This document shows positions 24,837 through 32,547 of a DNA stretch of 33,740 nucleotides, one piece after another. The position numbers and the translations under genes are program-made. The first letter of the stretch is position 1. Every line of letters begins with the position of its first letter. The notes beneath the pieces are model-generated. The model saw only the letters and a list, made by a program, of their open reading frames with translations, searched no databases and had not been told where the DNA came from. The DNA is from an uncultured Prevotellaceae bacterium (GTDB lineage: Bacteria; Bacteroidota; Bacteroidia; Bacteroidales; Bacteroidaceae), in the NCBI GenBank assembly GCA_902794405.1, contig CADBHI010000046.1:1-33740 (forward strand), in the 5' to 3' direction.

Positions 24837-25036
24837 TATTTCCCGGCATGTGGGATACAGAACATTACTGGAAAAGAAGACATTGGTCGTCTGTTGGGTA
24901 TCTGAAACCGCCAAAAATCAAAGCCCCGAGATAAGACAGCCAGTGTCCGTGTACATAGGCACGGACTACTGTAGCTGTAGGGGCAAGGCGCTTGGCGGTG
25001 CCATAGATACCACGGTGAAGGAGACCGTGCTTTTAT
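24837..25036 (+). ncRNA. Candidate structured RNA or long regulatory leader
   Basis: By eye this 200-base stretch folds extensively. ACCGCCAA (24907-24914) pairs with TTGGCGGT (24992-24999), and inside it GCCCC (24923-24927) with GGGGC (24980-24984). Further in, ACAGC+CAGT+GTCCGTG (24936-24951) pairs with CACGGAC, ACTG and GCTGT (24960-24978), leaving only small bulges. The 5' part has GATAC (24854)/GTATC (24898) around an AGAC/GTCT stem. It ends with CACGGT/ACCGTG (25011-25029) and CTTTTA, which looks like an intrinsic terminator 23 bases before the next ATG. It could be a free small RNA or an attenuator of the gene at 25059. I do not recognise a known class. Confidence 0.6.
25011..25036 (+). 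terminator. Terminator-like hairpin before the 514-residue gene
   Basis: CACGGT, seven-base loop, ACCGTG, then CTTTTATT. A six-base-pair stem is short, so strength is uncertain. Confidence 0.55.
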
Positions 25037-25058
25037 TGTATACTTAAAACTATAAATA

Positions 25059-26603
25059 ATGAAGAAAGATAAGCAAAATGTTGACAAAGACACCATAATT
25101 GAAGTGGCAATTGAGGGTGCTGCAACAGAAACCGTACAACGATACGGATCTGCTGCGAAGGAGCATCTTACAGCATACTCTGGCATTGACAATGAAAGAA
25201 TAGGCGATGATAAGAGATTATCAAGAGGATTAAAGAAAATAGCACGAAGCAAAGTCAATCCTGATTATGAGAAAACGAATCTCAAACAGCAAGCTGGCTT
25301 TGCTGCCGAGGAGAAATATAGAGCCAAACAAAATGCGGAAAAAATCATTAACGGAGAAAAAACTCGATACACACGAACTGATGATGTTGGTCGTGTGAAT
25401 GATCCTCTTTATGATCATATTCAATTAGATAGTGAAGGAATAGAAATTGTTGGGACTGGCGAACAAATGAAATTTGTGGGTAGTTCGCCCAAGGCATGTC
25501 TTGACAAACTGAACACTGTTAAATTTCAAAAATACATAGATGCAGATGCTAAAATTACCGTTCCGAGTGATTATTACGAAGGAATTCTGGCTGAAGCCGA
25601 TAAGGAGATAGAGAAACTTGAACGTCAGTTGGAAAAGGTAGAATCAACTGGTAACAAGGAACTAACAGCTGAGAAACAGGCAAAGATAAACAAATACAAA
25701 AAGATAAAAGCAAACCTCCGTGATAGTGGCATATCGAATAAAGAGGCCATGTTTGCCCGGACACATCCCAAACTGTCAACTGCTATAGATATGGGCAAAG
25801 TGGCTCATCGAGCTGGGATGGAGCAAGCCAAATATGGTGCTGCCATTGCTGGAAGTTTGTCATTAGTAAGCAATACTGTAGCAGTTATCAAAGGGCAGAA
25901 GCAGGTAGGCGATGCAGCAAAAGAGGTGGCATTGACTACTGGTAAAGGTGCTGCTCTCAGTTATGCGACAGCCTTTTCTGGCAGCATAGTTAAATCTTCC
26001 ATGCAGAATTCTGGCAGCCAAATGGTAAGGACTTTGTCAAAGACAAACATTGCTTCTACGATGGTTACGACCACATTAGAAACAGGGAAAACCATTCATA
26101 ATTATTTAAGAGGTGACATTAACGGTTTAGAGTGTTTAGAAGAATTAGGGCAGAAAGGAGTCAATCAAATCAGTGCGGCAATGTTTGCTACAGCAGGCCA
26201 GGCATTGATACCAATTCCTGTTGTTGGCGCAATGGTAGGCTCTATGGTTGGTTATGCACTCTCCAATGCATGCTATAAGGAGCTAACAGATGCACTTCGT
26301 GAAGAAAAACTGGCTAAGGAAGAACGTAATAGAATTGAAGCAGAATGTGCTGAGGCTATCAGGATGATTCGCCAGTATCGCATAGAAATGAACGAATATC
26401 TTGATCGTTATCTAACAGAACATATTCAGGTATTTAACAACGCTTTTGAACAGATGAATGAAGCCATAGGCAAGGATGGCCTCATAGACGATATTGAAGG
26501 GTTCATAGGTGCTAATAACAAAATCAGACAAGTTTTAGGCTATCAACCCGTCATAACAAGTTTATGTGATTTAGACGACAAACAACACATTTTTAAATTA
26601 TAA
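25059..26603 (+). CDS. Large protein with glycine-rich membrane segments, unknown
   Basis: 514 residues; no family recognised. The first half is charged and helical, with a coiled coil at about 170-235 (EADKEIEKLERQLEKVEST). A central part (about 265-330) has small-residue helices such as YGAAIAGSLSLVSNTVAVI and GAALSYATAFSGS. A strongly hydrophobic hairpin follows at about 372-405 (AMFATAGQALIPIPVVGAMV, then GSMVGYAL), and then a charged helical C-terminus. The small-residue GxxxG pattern resembles membrane-inserting or glycine-zipper proteins. It follows the structured leader and is more AT-rich than the housekeeping genes. It is likely co-transcribed with the next gene (20-base gap), and the two share this soluble-plus-zipper layout, which hints at one multi-part membrane complex or pore. 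Confidence 0.7.
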   Translation: MKKDKQNVDKDTIIEVAIEGAATETVQRYGSAAKEHLTAYSGIDNERIGDDKRLSRGLKKIARSKVNPDYEKTNLKQQAGFAAEEKYRAKQNAEKIINGEKTRYTRTDDVGRVNDPLYDHIQLDSEGIEIVGTGEQMKFVGSSPKACLDKLNTVKFQKYIDADAKITVPSDYYEGILAEADKEIEKLERQLEKVESTGNKELTAEKQAKINKYKKIKANLRDSGISNKEAMFARTHPKLSTAIDMGKVAHRAGMEQAKYGAAIAGSLSLVSNTVAVIKGQKQVGDAAKEVALTTGKGAALSYATAFSGSIVKSSMQNSGSQMVRTLSKTNIASTMVTTTLETGKTIHNYLRGDINGLECLEELGQKGVNQISAAMFATAGQALIPIPVVGAMVGSMVGYALSNACYKELTDALREEKLAKEERNRIEAECAEAIRMIRQYRIEMNEYLDRYLTEHIQVFNNAFEQMNEAIGKDGLIDDIEGFIGANNKIRQVLGYQPVITSLCDLDDKQHIFKL

Positions 26604-26623
26604 CCCTTTAAAACAATACAATT

Positions 26624-27625
26624 ATGCCAATTCCCATTATTGTTTATCTATTAGGCACTGCTGCTGTAGCAACAGGTGCTTTTGGTATCAGAAAATCCAT
26701 AAAAGCGGGTGTCGATTTAAAAAAAGCCAATGCCACCAACAAGGATGCTAATTCTATTGTCAGAAGCGCAAAATGGAAACTGAACACAAGCAGACTTTCA
26801 AGTCGTGATGCCATTGAGAAACTTGGAACACAGAAACTTGAAATTCTGGACAAAGGAATCAATCGCTTTGTCAAGTCTTTTGAGCAGTTACGCAACATAG
26901 AGATTGAGAACTCTATAGGATTGCAAGAACTCAGCAAGTTTAAAATGGACAAGCAATCATTTGCTGAACTTAAAGAAATGGGGAACTTTGCTACTTCTGT
27001 TTTAGGAGGGGTATCAGCTGGGACATTTGGCGGTGCAATTACAGCTTTTGGTGCATGGGGAGCTGCAGGACAATTTGCTGCCGCATCAACAGGAACACTT
27101 ATTGCAAATCTTAGTGGTGCGGCTGCCACCAATGCGACTCTCGCATTTTTTGGTGGAGGTTCATTAGCTGCTGGTGGTCTGGGCATTGCTGGTGGCACTA
27201 TGGTGCTTGGCGGTATTGTCGCAGGGCCTGCCTTGGCAATTATGGGTTTAATTGTTGGTGCAAAAGCCAGTGCAGAAAAAGAAAAAGCATTAGCCAATTT
27301 AGCTACTGCACGTAAAACTGCAGAAGAATTAAATACTGCAAGTGATGTTTGCATTGCGATACGCAAACGTTGTTACTTGTTCATTGAATTGCTAGAAAGA
27401 TTAACGAATATGTTCAATCCTCTATTAGACCAGATGGAGACTGCAATCAATGATCATAGAGCAGACTATTCGTTATTTAATATTGAGGAAAAGAAAGCTG
27501 TAGCAGGAGCACTCTCGCTTGCTGGTACTATCAAGGCAGTTATTGATACACCTATTCTTAACAAAGATGGTAAACTTACAATTGAATCTGCGCAAATTAT
27601 TCGTGAAATAAATAAATCCATTTAA
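26624..27625 (+). CDS. Glycine-zipper membrane protein, unknown
   Basis: 333 residues. A short N-terminal hydrophobic segment (IPIIVYLLGTAAVATGAFGI) precedes a charged helical stretch. Next is a long region (about 125-220) of small residues with dense GxxxG spacing: GGVSAGTFGGAITAFGAWGA, then FFGGGSLAAGGLGIAGGTMV and GGIVAGPALAIMGLIVGA. A helical tail with conserved charged residues closes the protein. Such glycine zippers pack tightly in membranes and occur in pore formers and membrane-remodelling proteins; no enzyme motif is visible. It sits between the 514-residue protein and the second YaaW-like gene (12-base gap), all in one direction. Function unknown; a membrane effector or scaffold is the best guess. 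Confidence 0.75.
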   Translation: MPIPIIVYLLGTAAVATGAFGIRKSIKAGVDLKKANATNKDANSIVRSAKWKLNTSRLSSRDAIEKLGTQKLEILDKGINRFVKSFEQLRNIEIENSIGLQELSKFKMDKQSFAELKEMGNFATSVLGGVSAGTFGGAITAFGAWGAAGQFAAASTGTLIANLSGAAATNATLAFFGGGSLAAGGLGIAGGTMVLGGIVAGPALAIMGLIVGAKASAEKEKALANLATARKTAEELNTASDVCIAIRKRCYLFIELLERLTNMFNPLLDQMETAINDHRADYSLFNIEEKKAVAGALSLAGTIKAVIDTPILNKDGKLTIESAQIIREINKSI

Positions 27626-27637
27626 AACTTAAACATC

Positions 27638-28402
27638 ATGAGCAATTATTTAGAAGACAAGGATTTGGAGTTCTTGAAGAATTGTCCAAATGAAGATTTG
27701 AAAGCATTGGCCGATTTGTTAGTGTTTGACAAAGACGGAAAGAAGCGTTGGAATGAAAAACTGACTAGGAAAAAGGTTTATTTGGAAAACTATCCTAATA
27801 ATCTAAGGAATGCAGTTAATGACATTGTTTTAGAGCTCCAGTGCTATGGCGCTGACACCATAGCGTCTGCTGTCAGGGAAATCTTTGGAAAACAACCAGG
27901 TGTACCTTACAGAGAAATTCTGATGGATGTCTGCGACAAGAAAAATGTCAGTTACAATAAAAGTTCTTCCACGGAAAGAATAGAGTATCATTTAATACAA
28001 TCCATTATTGAAGAAACACTCCAGAAAGCTTCTGACGAAGATCTATTGGCAATTGCTGATGAACTAGGAATTAGACTCACAGGTGAAGAAAATAGAGATC
28101 AAATAACAGACAACATTCTTCAAAAAAGTACATCTCCAACACTATATAGTAAAATGACTGAAATTGTATATAGTGCTGTAGTTCCAGGAGCTATTGCTGG
28201 TGTTGCTGGTGCAGCTGCTGCACAGGTAGCCCTTGTTGCAGCCCGTGTAGGTCTACCACGTTTGGTAGGTTTAGCTATACCTGCTATCAATGCTTTCATG
28301 TGGGGATGGTTAATCAAGGATCTTAGTGGCCCGGCTTATCGTATTACTGTTCCAGCAGTTATCATGATTATTAACTTCCGTCAAAAAAGAAGTATAGTTT
28401 AG
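27638..28402 (+). CDS. YaaW/DUF3944 family protein (second copy)
   Basis: A 254-residue paralogue of the protein at 23094. It opens with DKDLEFLKNCPNEDLKALAD and keeps LTRKKVYLENYPN, ELQCYGADTI, SDEDLLAIADELGI and the hydrophobic end (VAGAAAAQVALVAARVG, then WLIKDLSGPAYRITVPAVIM). Compared with the first copy, the C-terminal membrane part is richer in Gly and Ala. Two diverged copies bracketing the metallopeptidase and zipper genes indicate an old duplication inside one module. A hairpin follows ten bases after the stop. Confidence 0.85.
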   Translation: MSNYLEDKDLEFLKNCPNEDLKALADLLVFDKDGKKRWNEKLTRKKVYLENYPNNLRNAVNDIVLELQCYGADTIASAVREIFGKQPGVPYREILMDVCDKKNVSYNKSSSTERIEYHLIQSIIEETLQKASDEDLLAIADELGIRLTGEENRDQITDNILQKSTSPTLYSKMTEIVYSAVVPGAIAGVAGAAAAQVALVAARVGLPRLVGLAIPAINAFMWGWLIKDLSGPAYRITVPAVIMIINFRQKRSIV

Positions 28403-28412
28403 ACTTATTGGG

Positions 28413-28446
28413 GAGAAACGCAATCTGTATTGAGGTTGCGTTTCTC
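28413..28446 (+). terminator. Hairpin after the second YaaW-like gene
   Basis: GAGAAACGCAA (28413-28423) and TTGCGTTTCTC (28436-28446) form a perfect 11-base-pair stem. The following ACTCTTATT is a weak T-tract, so termination may be partial. Confidence 0.7.
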
Positions 28447-28463
28447 ACTCTTATTAATAGAAT

Positions 28464-29288
28464 ATGAAACACAAATACATCCAAGAATGCTCAAATTGCA
28501 GCAATGTCGTAGTCGGCAGAGAGAAGCGAGGGTTTATCAGAGATGCTTTGCATGGTGGACCTGGGACTGCAGTGGAGTTTATTCCTGTCGGTGGAAAACT
28601 GATTTGGAAGGCTTCGAAGGAAATCGTCTTGCGCCTCTTGCGAACTGATATGGAGAGGTGGGGCGATGAACTGGAGAAGTGGATATACAAGGATATCCAG
28701 GTGGAATACGAATGTCCCAAGTGTGGTAAGACATGGACTGAGACGCATCCGTTGAGTGAATCGGATTATAAACAGATGATAGCCGACTACGTTACAAAGG
28801 CTAAAGATTTGGCTACGCTGAATAAGTCAGAACACAAGAAGCAGAATATAGGCAAACGTATGATGGTTATAAACCATCAAGAATCAATTGGAATGAATAT
28901 GAAATTACAGATTCCATACAAGGAACTGGAGGCATTTGTGATGAAGAAGTACAACCAGCAGGTTAGGTTAGGGTTTGTCGATGAGAAAACTATTAGTGTC
29001 ACAAAGAAGGTTGTGATCAAGGATGCGACTGTCAACATTTCTATTGATATGGTAGCAGGAAATGATATCTCTTTGTCATATCAGGCGGGCTTTGGCATCG
29101 AGTGGATTATCAAAGGTGCTCTGATGTGGTTCAAAGAAGCGATCAACGGATTTGTGGATGAACTGGAAGATAATAAATTGTTGTTGCACTTAGATAGGAT
29201 TGAACAAATAGGCGGCATGCTGGATCGAATAGAGATTTTGGATGTATCCTTCGACGAAGCTAATGCAAACGTAGCATTTGAAGTGTGA
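28464..29288 (+). CDS. Zinc-ribbon protein, unknown function
   Basis: 274 residues. Four cysteines in two CxxC pairs (Cys9/Cys12 in CSNC, Cys84/Cys87 in CPKC) can bind one zinc. They are separated by a 70-residue insert with a glycine-rich hydrophobic stretch (about 31-52, GGPGTAVEFIPVGGKLIWKA), an arrangement unlike a plain ribbon. The C-terminal 120 residues are beta-alpha and unassigned. There is no promoter match in the 61 bases before it, so it probably depends on read-through past the hairpin. It may sense or bind a partner of the same module. Confidence 0.75.
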   Translation: MKHKYIQECSNCSNVVVGREKRGFIRDALHGGPGTAVEFIPVGGKLIWKASKEIVLRLLRTDMERWGDELEKWIYKDIQVEYECPKCGKTWTETHPLSESDYKQMIADYVTKAKDLATLNKSEHKKQNIGKRMMVINHQESIGMNMKLQIPYKELEAFVMKKYNQQVRLGFVDEKTISVTKKVVIKDATVNISIDMVAGNDISLSYQAGFGIEWIIKGALMWFKEAINGFVDELEDNKLLLHLDRIEQIGGMLDRIEILDVSFDEANANVAFEV

Positions 29289-29328
29289 ATATACCCTCGT
29301 AACCTTTATCTTTACTTTTTCTTGATGT

Positions 29329-29363
29329 CGGACACAAAATGTCTGTCTCTCACTTTATCTTTG
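29329..29363 (+). promoter_or_regulatory. Promoter with CGGACA-N5-TGTCTG operator, copy 2
   Basis: CGGACACAAAATGTCTG (29329-29345), 10 bases, TATCTTTG (29356-29363). Same layout and spacing as at 23028 and 30893. The ATG used for the next gene is only nine bases past the -7 element. Confidence 0.8.
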
Positions 29364-29371
29364 CAGCCGAT

Positions 29372-30316
29372 ATGAAGCTACAAGAGTTGTTAAGGAAATG
29401 CGACTTCGACAAGATGTTTGAGTACATCGTCAAGTTTGATCCCAAATCGGAGGGAAGCAGGTTCGCCTATTTGGTTGCATACGAACTGCTGTGCGATATG
29501 GAAGCAGAAGAGGGCAGAGAATATGATGTGGTGCCTAATCCATACGCAAAGGAGTCAGAAGGGCCGGCATCGGAGATAATCGTCTGGTGCTCTGACTTGG
29601 AGGGCTGCAACTGGCAGAAGGCGTTAGGGGCAGAGATGAACTTTTGCCCTGAGGCAGAGCTGGTGCCGTTGGATATGATTGCCGGCATCTGTCTTTGGCA
29701 TATCACGTTCTATGGATTTAATCCTGACGAAGAGGAGGAAACTTTCAACAATATGGGAGAAGAGGAATCTTCAGAAGATGGCCCTGCTTATATGGTAGAT
29801 ATATTAAGCGAGGGAACCAGAGCCTTGCGGCCTGACCTTGTGAAACTGGGACATAAGGAATACGAAAAGCAATTTCGGGTTTATAGGAAGGCTTATATGA
29901 AGGAACTGACAGAACTCGCCGATCAGGGAGACAAGTACGGACAGTTCTTCTTGGCAGAAGAATACAGAAGGGGTGTACATAAAAGATTCATTAACTTGAA
30001 GAAGGCTTTTCCTCTTTATCTAGCCTCTGCTGAGCAGGGGCTGTATAGGGCGCAGGTGATGTTGGCTTTCTGCTATGAGTATGGTCTTGGGACGGAGGTT
30101 AACTTGGATAAGGCAAGAGCCATGTTCAAGCAGGCAGGACAATCTGAGAAAGCTCATGGAAAGCCGGAGGAACATCTGGCCATGCTTGAAGTGAACGAAG
30201 CGAATTACGATGAGGCACTGCATTGGTTTAAGGAGGCCCAAAGAAAGGGTAATCGTACTGTCAAGTCGTATATTTGGTATTTGGAAAATATGTCCCACAG
30301 AATCATAAAGCAATGA
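29372..30316 (+). CDS. Sel1-repeat protein
   Basis: The start at 29372 (MKLQELLRKCDFDKMF, 314 residues) is preferred because the -7 element ends at 29363; an ATG at 29339 lies inside the operator and would precede transcription. Little or no leader would remain, so the message may be nearly leaderless. The first 170 residues are acidic and unassigned. The second half has Sel1-type helical repeats (about 185-300), with GQFFLAEEYRRG, AFPLYLASAEQGLYRAQVML, then CYEYGLGTEVNLDKARAMF. Sel1 repeats form solenoids for protein binding. The next gene follows after four bases. Confidence 0.8.
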   Translation: MKLQELLRKCDFDKMFEYIVKFDPKSEGSRFAYLVAYELLCDMEAEEGREYDVVPNPYAKESEGPASEIIVWCSDLEGCNWQKALGAEMNFCPEAELVPLDMIAGICLWHITFYGFNPDEEEETFNNMGEEESSEDGPAYMVDILSEGTRALRPDLVKLGHKEYEKQFRVYRKAYMKELTELADQGDKYGQFFLAEEYRRGVHKRFINLKKAFPLYLASAEQGLYRAQVMLAFCYEYGLGTEVNLDKARAMFKQAGQSEKAHGKPEEHLAMLEVNEANYDEALHWFKEAQRKGNRTVKSYIWYLENMSHRIIKQ

Positions 30317-30320
30317 CATT

Positions 30321-30806
30321 ATGAAAATGGAATTAATTCGAAAATACAAAGAATATTGTCCTTCAATAGTATTATGGGGCAGTAGTGTTGTTCATAAAGA
30401 TCCACAATTTATTCAGCCTATAGAATTGATTAAACTCGGCGTTATTGTTCCATACTCTGATTCCTATAAAGAATTCCTAGACAAAGATGAGTGGGAAAAT
30501 GTAAATGTTCCTGAAGGTTATTCTATATTTCTATTCCCAAAAGAAATCTGGGAGAATATAGATAAAATGGCTGATCTATTATTGAACCTAGGAATTATCT
30601 GTCAACCTAAGTATCAGATAAGAACTATTCCTTTAGTAACAAACCGCGAATTTAGTACTGGAAGAAGGATAGTTTATGTGGAAATTACTAAAGATGGAAT
30701 AAATTATAAGAGGATACCACACTTTTTTAATGAATTTCTTCATGTGGTAGAAGATCCGAATAATCTGATTGTAAAATATGTTGAAGAGATGGAGACTATG
30801 AGTTAA
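30321..30806 (+). CDS. Unknown 161-residue protein
   Basis: Starts four bases after the Sel1 gene stop (ATG at 30321 or 30327) and is probably co-transcribed with it. The product is a mixed alpha-beta cytosolic protein with no membrane segment and no cysteine cluster. Visible features are KYKEYCPSIVLWGSS near the start and GYSIFLFPKEIWENIDKMAD in the middle. I do not recognise a family. Possible partner or immunity-type protein of the Sel1 protein, by position only. Confidence 0.7.
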   Translation: MKMELIRKYKEYCPSIVLWGSSVVHKDPQFIQPIELIKLGVIVPYSDSYKEFLDKDEWENVNVPEGYSIFLFPKEIWENIDKMADLLLNLGIICQPKYQIRTIPLVTNREFSTGRRIVYVEITKDGINYKRIPHFFNEFLHVVEDPNNLIVKYVEEMETMS

Positions 30807-30892
30807 TGACATATTTAAAAACTTATCAAATGCTCTTTTATTGGCAGTATTTGGAAAGAAAGTTTAGCAAAGAAGTATGATAAAGAGAAAGG

Positions 30893-30927
30893 CGGACACA
30901 AAATGTCTGCCTCTCTCTTTATCTTTG
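30893..30927 (+). promoter_or_regulatory. Promoter with CGGACA-N5-TGTCTG operator, copy 3
   Basis: CGGACACAAAATGTCTG (30893-30909), 10 bases, TATCTTTG (30920-30927). The 40 bases from the operator to GCAGCC differ from copy 2 at only two positions. Confidence 0.85.
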
Positions 30928-30965
30928 CAGCCATAAATTGAATTATAACAAATAAGAACAATGTT

Positions 30966-32038
30966 ATGGCCAAGAAAGAAACTATCGATTTGGAAGTCAT
31001 AAAAGGGATGCATCCAGGTTGCTTCAACTCTCCAGAGGATATTGCCAACCTAGGGTGTGATTACTGCATTGGAGAAGGAGTCAATGAGAATTGTGAAATA
31101 GGTCGTACTCTTCTTGAAAAAGCAGCAGAAATGGGATGTGTGTATGCAATGACAGCTTTGGGTTATTTGTATCACGATGATGATTATGAAGGGCATGATG
31201 ATGAAATTGCTTTTGAGTGGTTTGTTAAAGCTGCCACTATTATCAGTACAAATTAGTAGCCTATTATGGCTTTGATGCGGCACAATTCAATGTGGGGGTT
31301 GACTATGAATATGGTATTGGGGTTTCTCAAAATTATAAATTGGCTGTGAAATGGTATCAACTGGCATGTAAACAGGGAAACGTGGAAGCGATGAACAACT
31401 TAGGAATAATGTATTCAATAGGACTTGGTGTTGAGAAAGATGAAAATAAAGCATTCCAATTAGTAACGTCATCTGCTCTTGGAGATGATCCTGTTGGGAT
31501 GAAGAATCTTGGCTACTTCTATAAGAACGGTACAGGATGTCAACGAAATACAACAATAGCAATGGAATGGTTCCTAAAAGCGAAAGAGAATGGAGAGGAT
31601 ATTGATTCGCCCATTATCAACATGATTCAGCTTTTAAGACAGCCTAACTCGAAAGATCCATTATCAGAATATCAATTAGCAGAATACTATCGTAAAGGGG
31701 AAGGGCTTTCACGCTCTATAAAGTTGGGGAGTAGGAGGAATAATCGAATTAATCGATTTCGGAATTACAAGAAGGCTGTTAAATGGTTTATTAAGGCCGC
31801 AATACATGACCAGAGTGATAATGCAGTCATAGCCCAAGCCGCATATTATAAACTTGGTACTATATTTCAGGAAATAGCTGAAGACCGCTATGAAGTACGT
31901 TATGAGAAGAAGGCTATCAAATACTATACGATGGCAGCTAATTGTGGTTTGCCTATAGCATTCTGCAAATTAGGCGAAATGTATGAAAGCTATGGAGAAG
32001 AAAAGAAAGCCATAGAGTTAATAGCAAAGATTATATGA
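30966..32038 (+). pseudogene. Sel1-repeat protein gene broken by a frameshift
   Basis: Two reading frames together make one Sel1-repeat protein. The first (30966-31256, 96 residues) ends abruptly after FEWFVKAA at about 31235. The second frame picks up at once there as YYQYKLVAYYGFDAAQF and runs through VGVDYEYGIGVSQNYKLAVK and more repeats to the stop at 32038. The ATG at 31292 would be mid-repeat and is not a natural start. A single-base deletion near 31230-31240 explains the break. No slippery heptamer is seen, so programmed shifting is unlikely; a sequencing error cannot be excluded. The next gene overlaps the stop by four bases. The original protein was about 357 residues, and an operator-type promoter precedes it. 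Confidence 0.8.
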
Positions 32039-32469
32039 AAAAAAAAGATCCACACCCTAATTTGCTAATTAGCCAGTTCTTCTGGCTTCAATTCATTCAG
32101 CCTGGGTATGTCCATGAATTGCCAAGTTCTACAAATTGGATGAAACTTTGGAGGTACATCACACTTGAACTCAAACAGTCCAGTGTCTGGTTCATACCTA
32201 ATTTCAGTAGCGGTGCAGTAATAAAAGTACTAAAAAAGAGATGGTCAAGGGGTGATCTTGAGAGGATAATAAAAGGTGACTATCGTTTTTATGATTTTAA
32301 TTCAGGTAGCATTAAATCGATAACAGCAACAGTCATCTTGGACTTTGAAGAGTTTAAGAAGGATTGGCTGATTATTAAATGTGACAATGATTTTGTTGAG
32401 AAGAATCGAGAGCAGTTACAAAAAATCGCCAAAGATCTTAATACAAGAATGGTCCTGATATGCAAATAA
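32035..32469 (+). CDS. Unknown 144-residue protein
   Basis: Overlaps the Sel1 gene stop by four bases (ATGA), so it is translated with it. The product begins with a basic MKKKDPHPNLLISQFFWLQF and is mixed alpha-beta, with aromatic-rich segments (SSVWFIPNF, KDWLIIKCDNDF). No motif or family recognised, no membrane segment certain. The pairing of a Sel1 gene followed by a small unknown gene repeats the arrangement at 29372-30806. Confidence 0.65.
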   Translation: MKKKDPHPNLLISQFFWLQFIQPGYVHELPSSTNWMKLWRYITLELKQSSVWFIPNFSSGAVIKVLKKRWSRGDLERIIKGDYRFYDFNSGSIKSITATVILDFEEFKKDWLIIKCDNDFVEKNREQLQKIAKDLNTRMVLICK

Positions 32470-32504
32470 AAAGTTGTTTAGTATGAAAAAGATGAGCATG
32501 ATCC

Positions 32505-32535
32505 TTTGCGTTTATAGAAATAATCACTATCTTTG
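32505..32535 (+). promoter_or_regulatory. Promoter of the WYL regulator
   Basis: TTTG at 32505-32508, spacer 19, TATCTTTG at 32528-32535. Unlike the operator-type promoters, it has a normal -33 box and no CGGACA palindrome. The ATG is only 12 bases past the -7 element. Confidence 0.75.
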
Positions 32536-32547
32536 CCACAAAAATGA

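Noticed and set aside
24837-25036. Retron or tmRNA/RNase P/6S RNA identity for the structured RNA
   Set aside because: There is no reverse transcriptase nearby, and I could not find the conserved motifs of the known RNAs.
24797-25258. 153-residue minus-strand frame across the structured leader
   Set aside because: It overlaps the candidate RNA and the start of a well-supported plus-strand gene, and has no plausible domain.
28430-28648. 72-residue frame overlapping the zinc-ribbon gene
   Set aside because: It lies mostly inside the better-supported frame and has no similarity or signal.
31230-31260. Programmed frameshift in the Sel1 gene
   Set aside because: No slippery heptamer or stimulatory structure is apparent near the junction.
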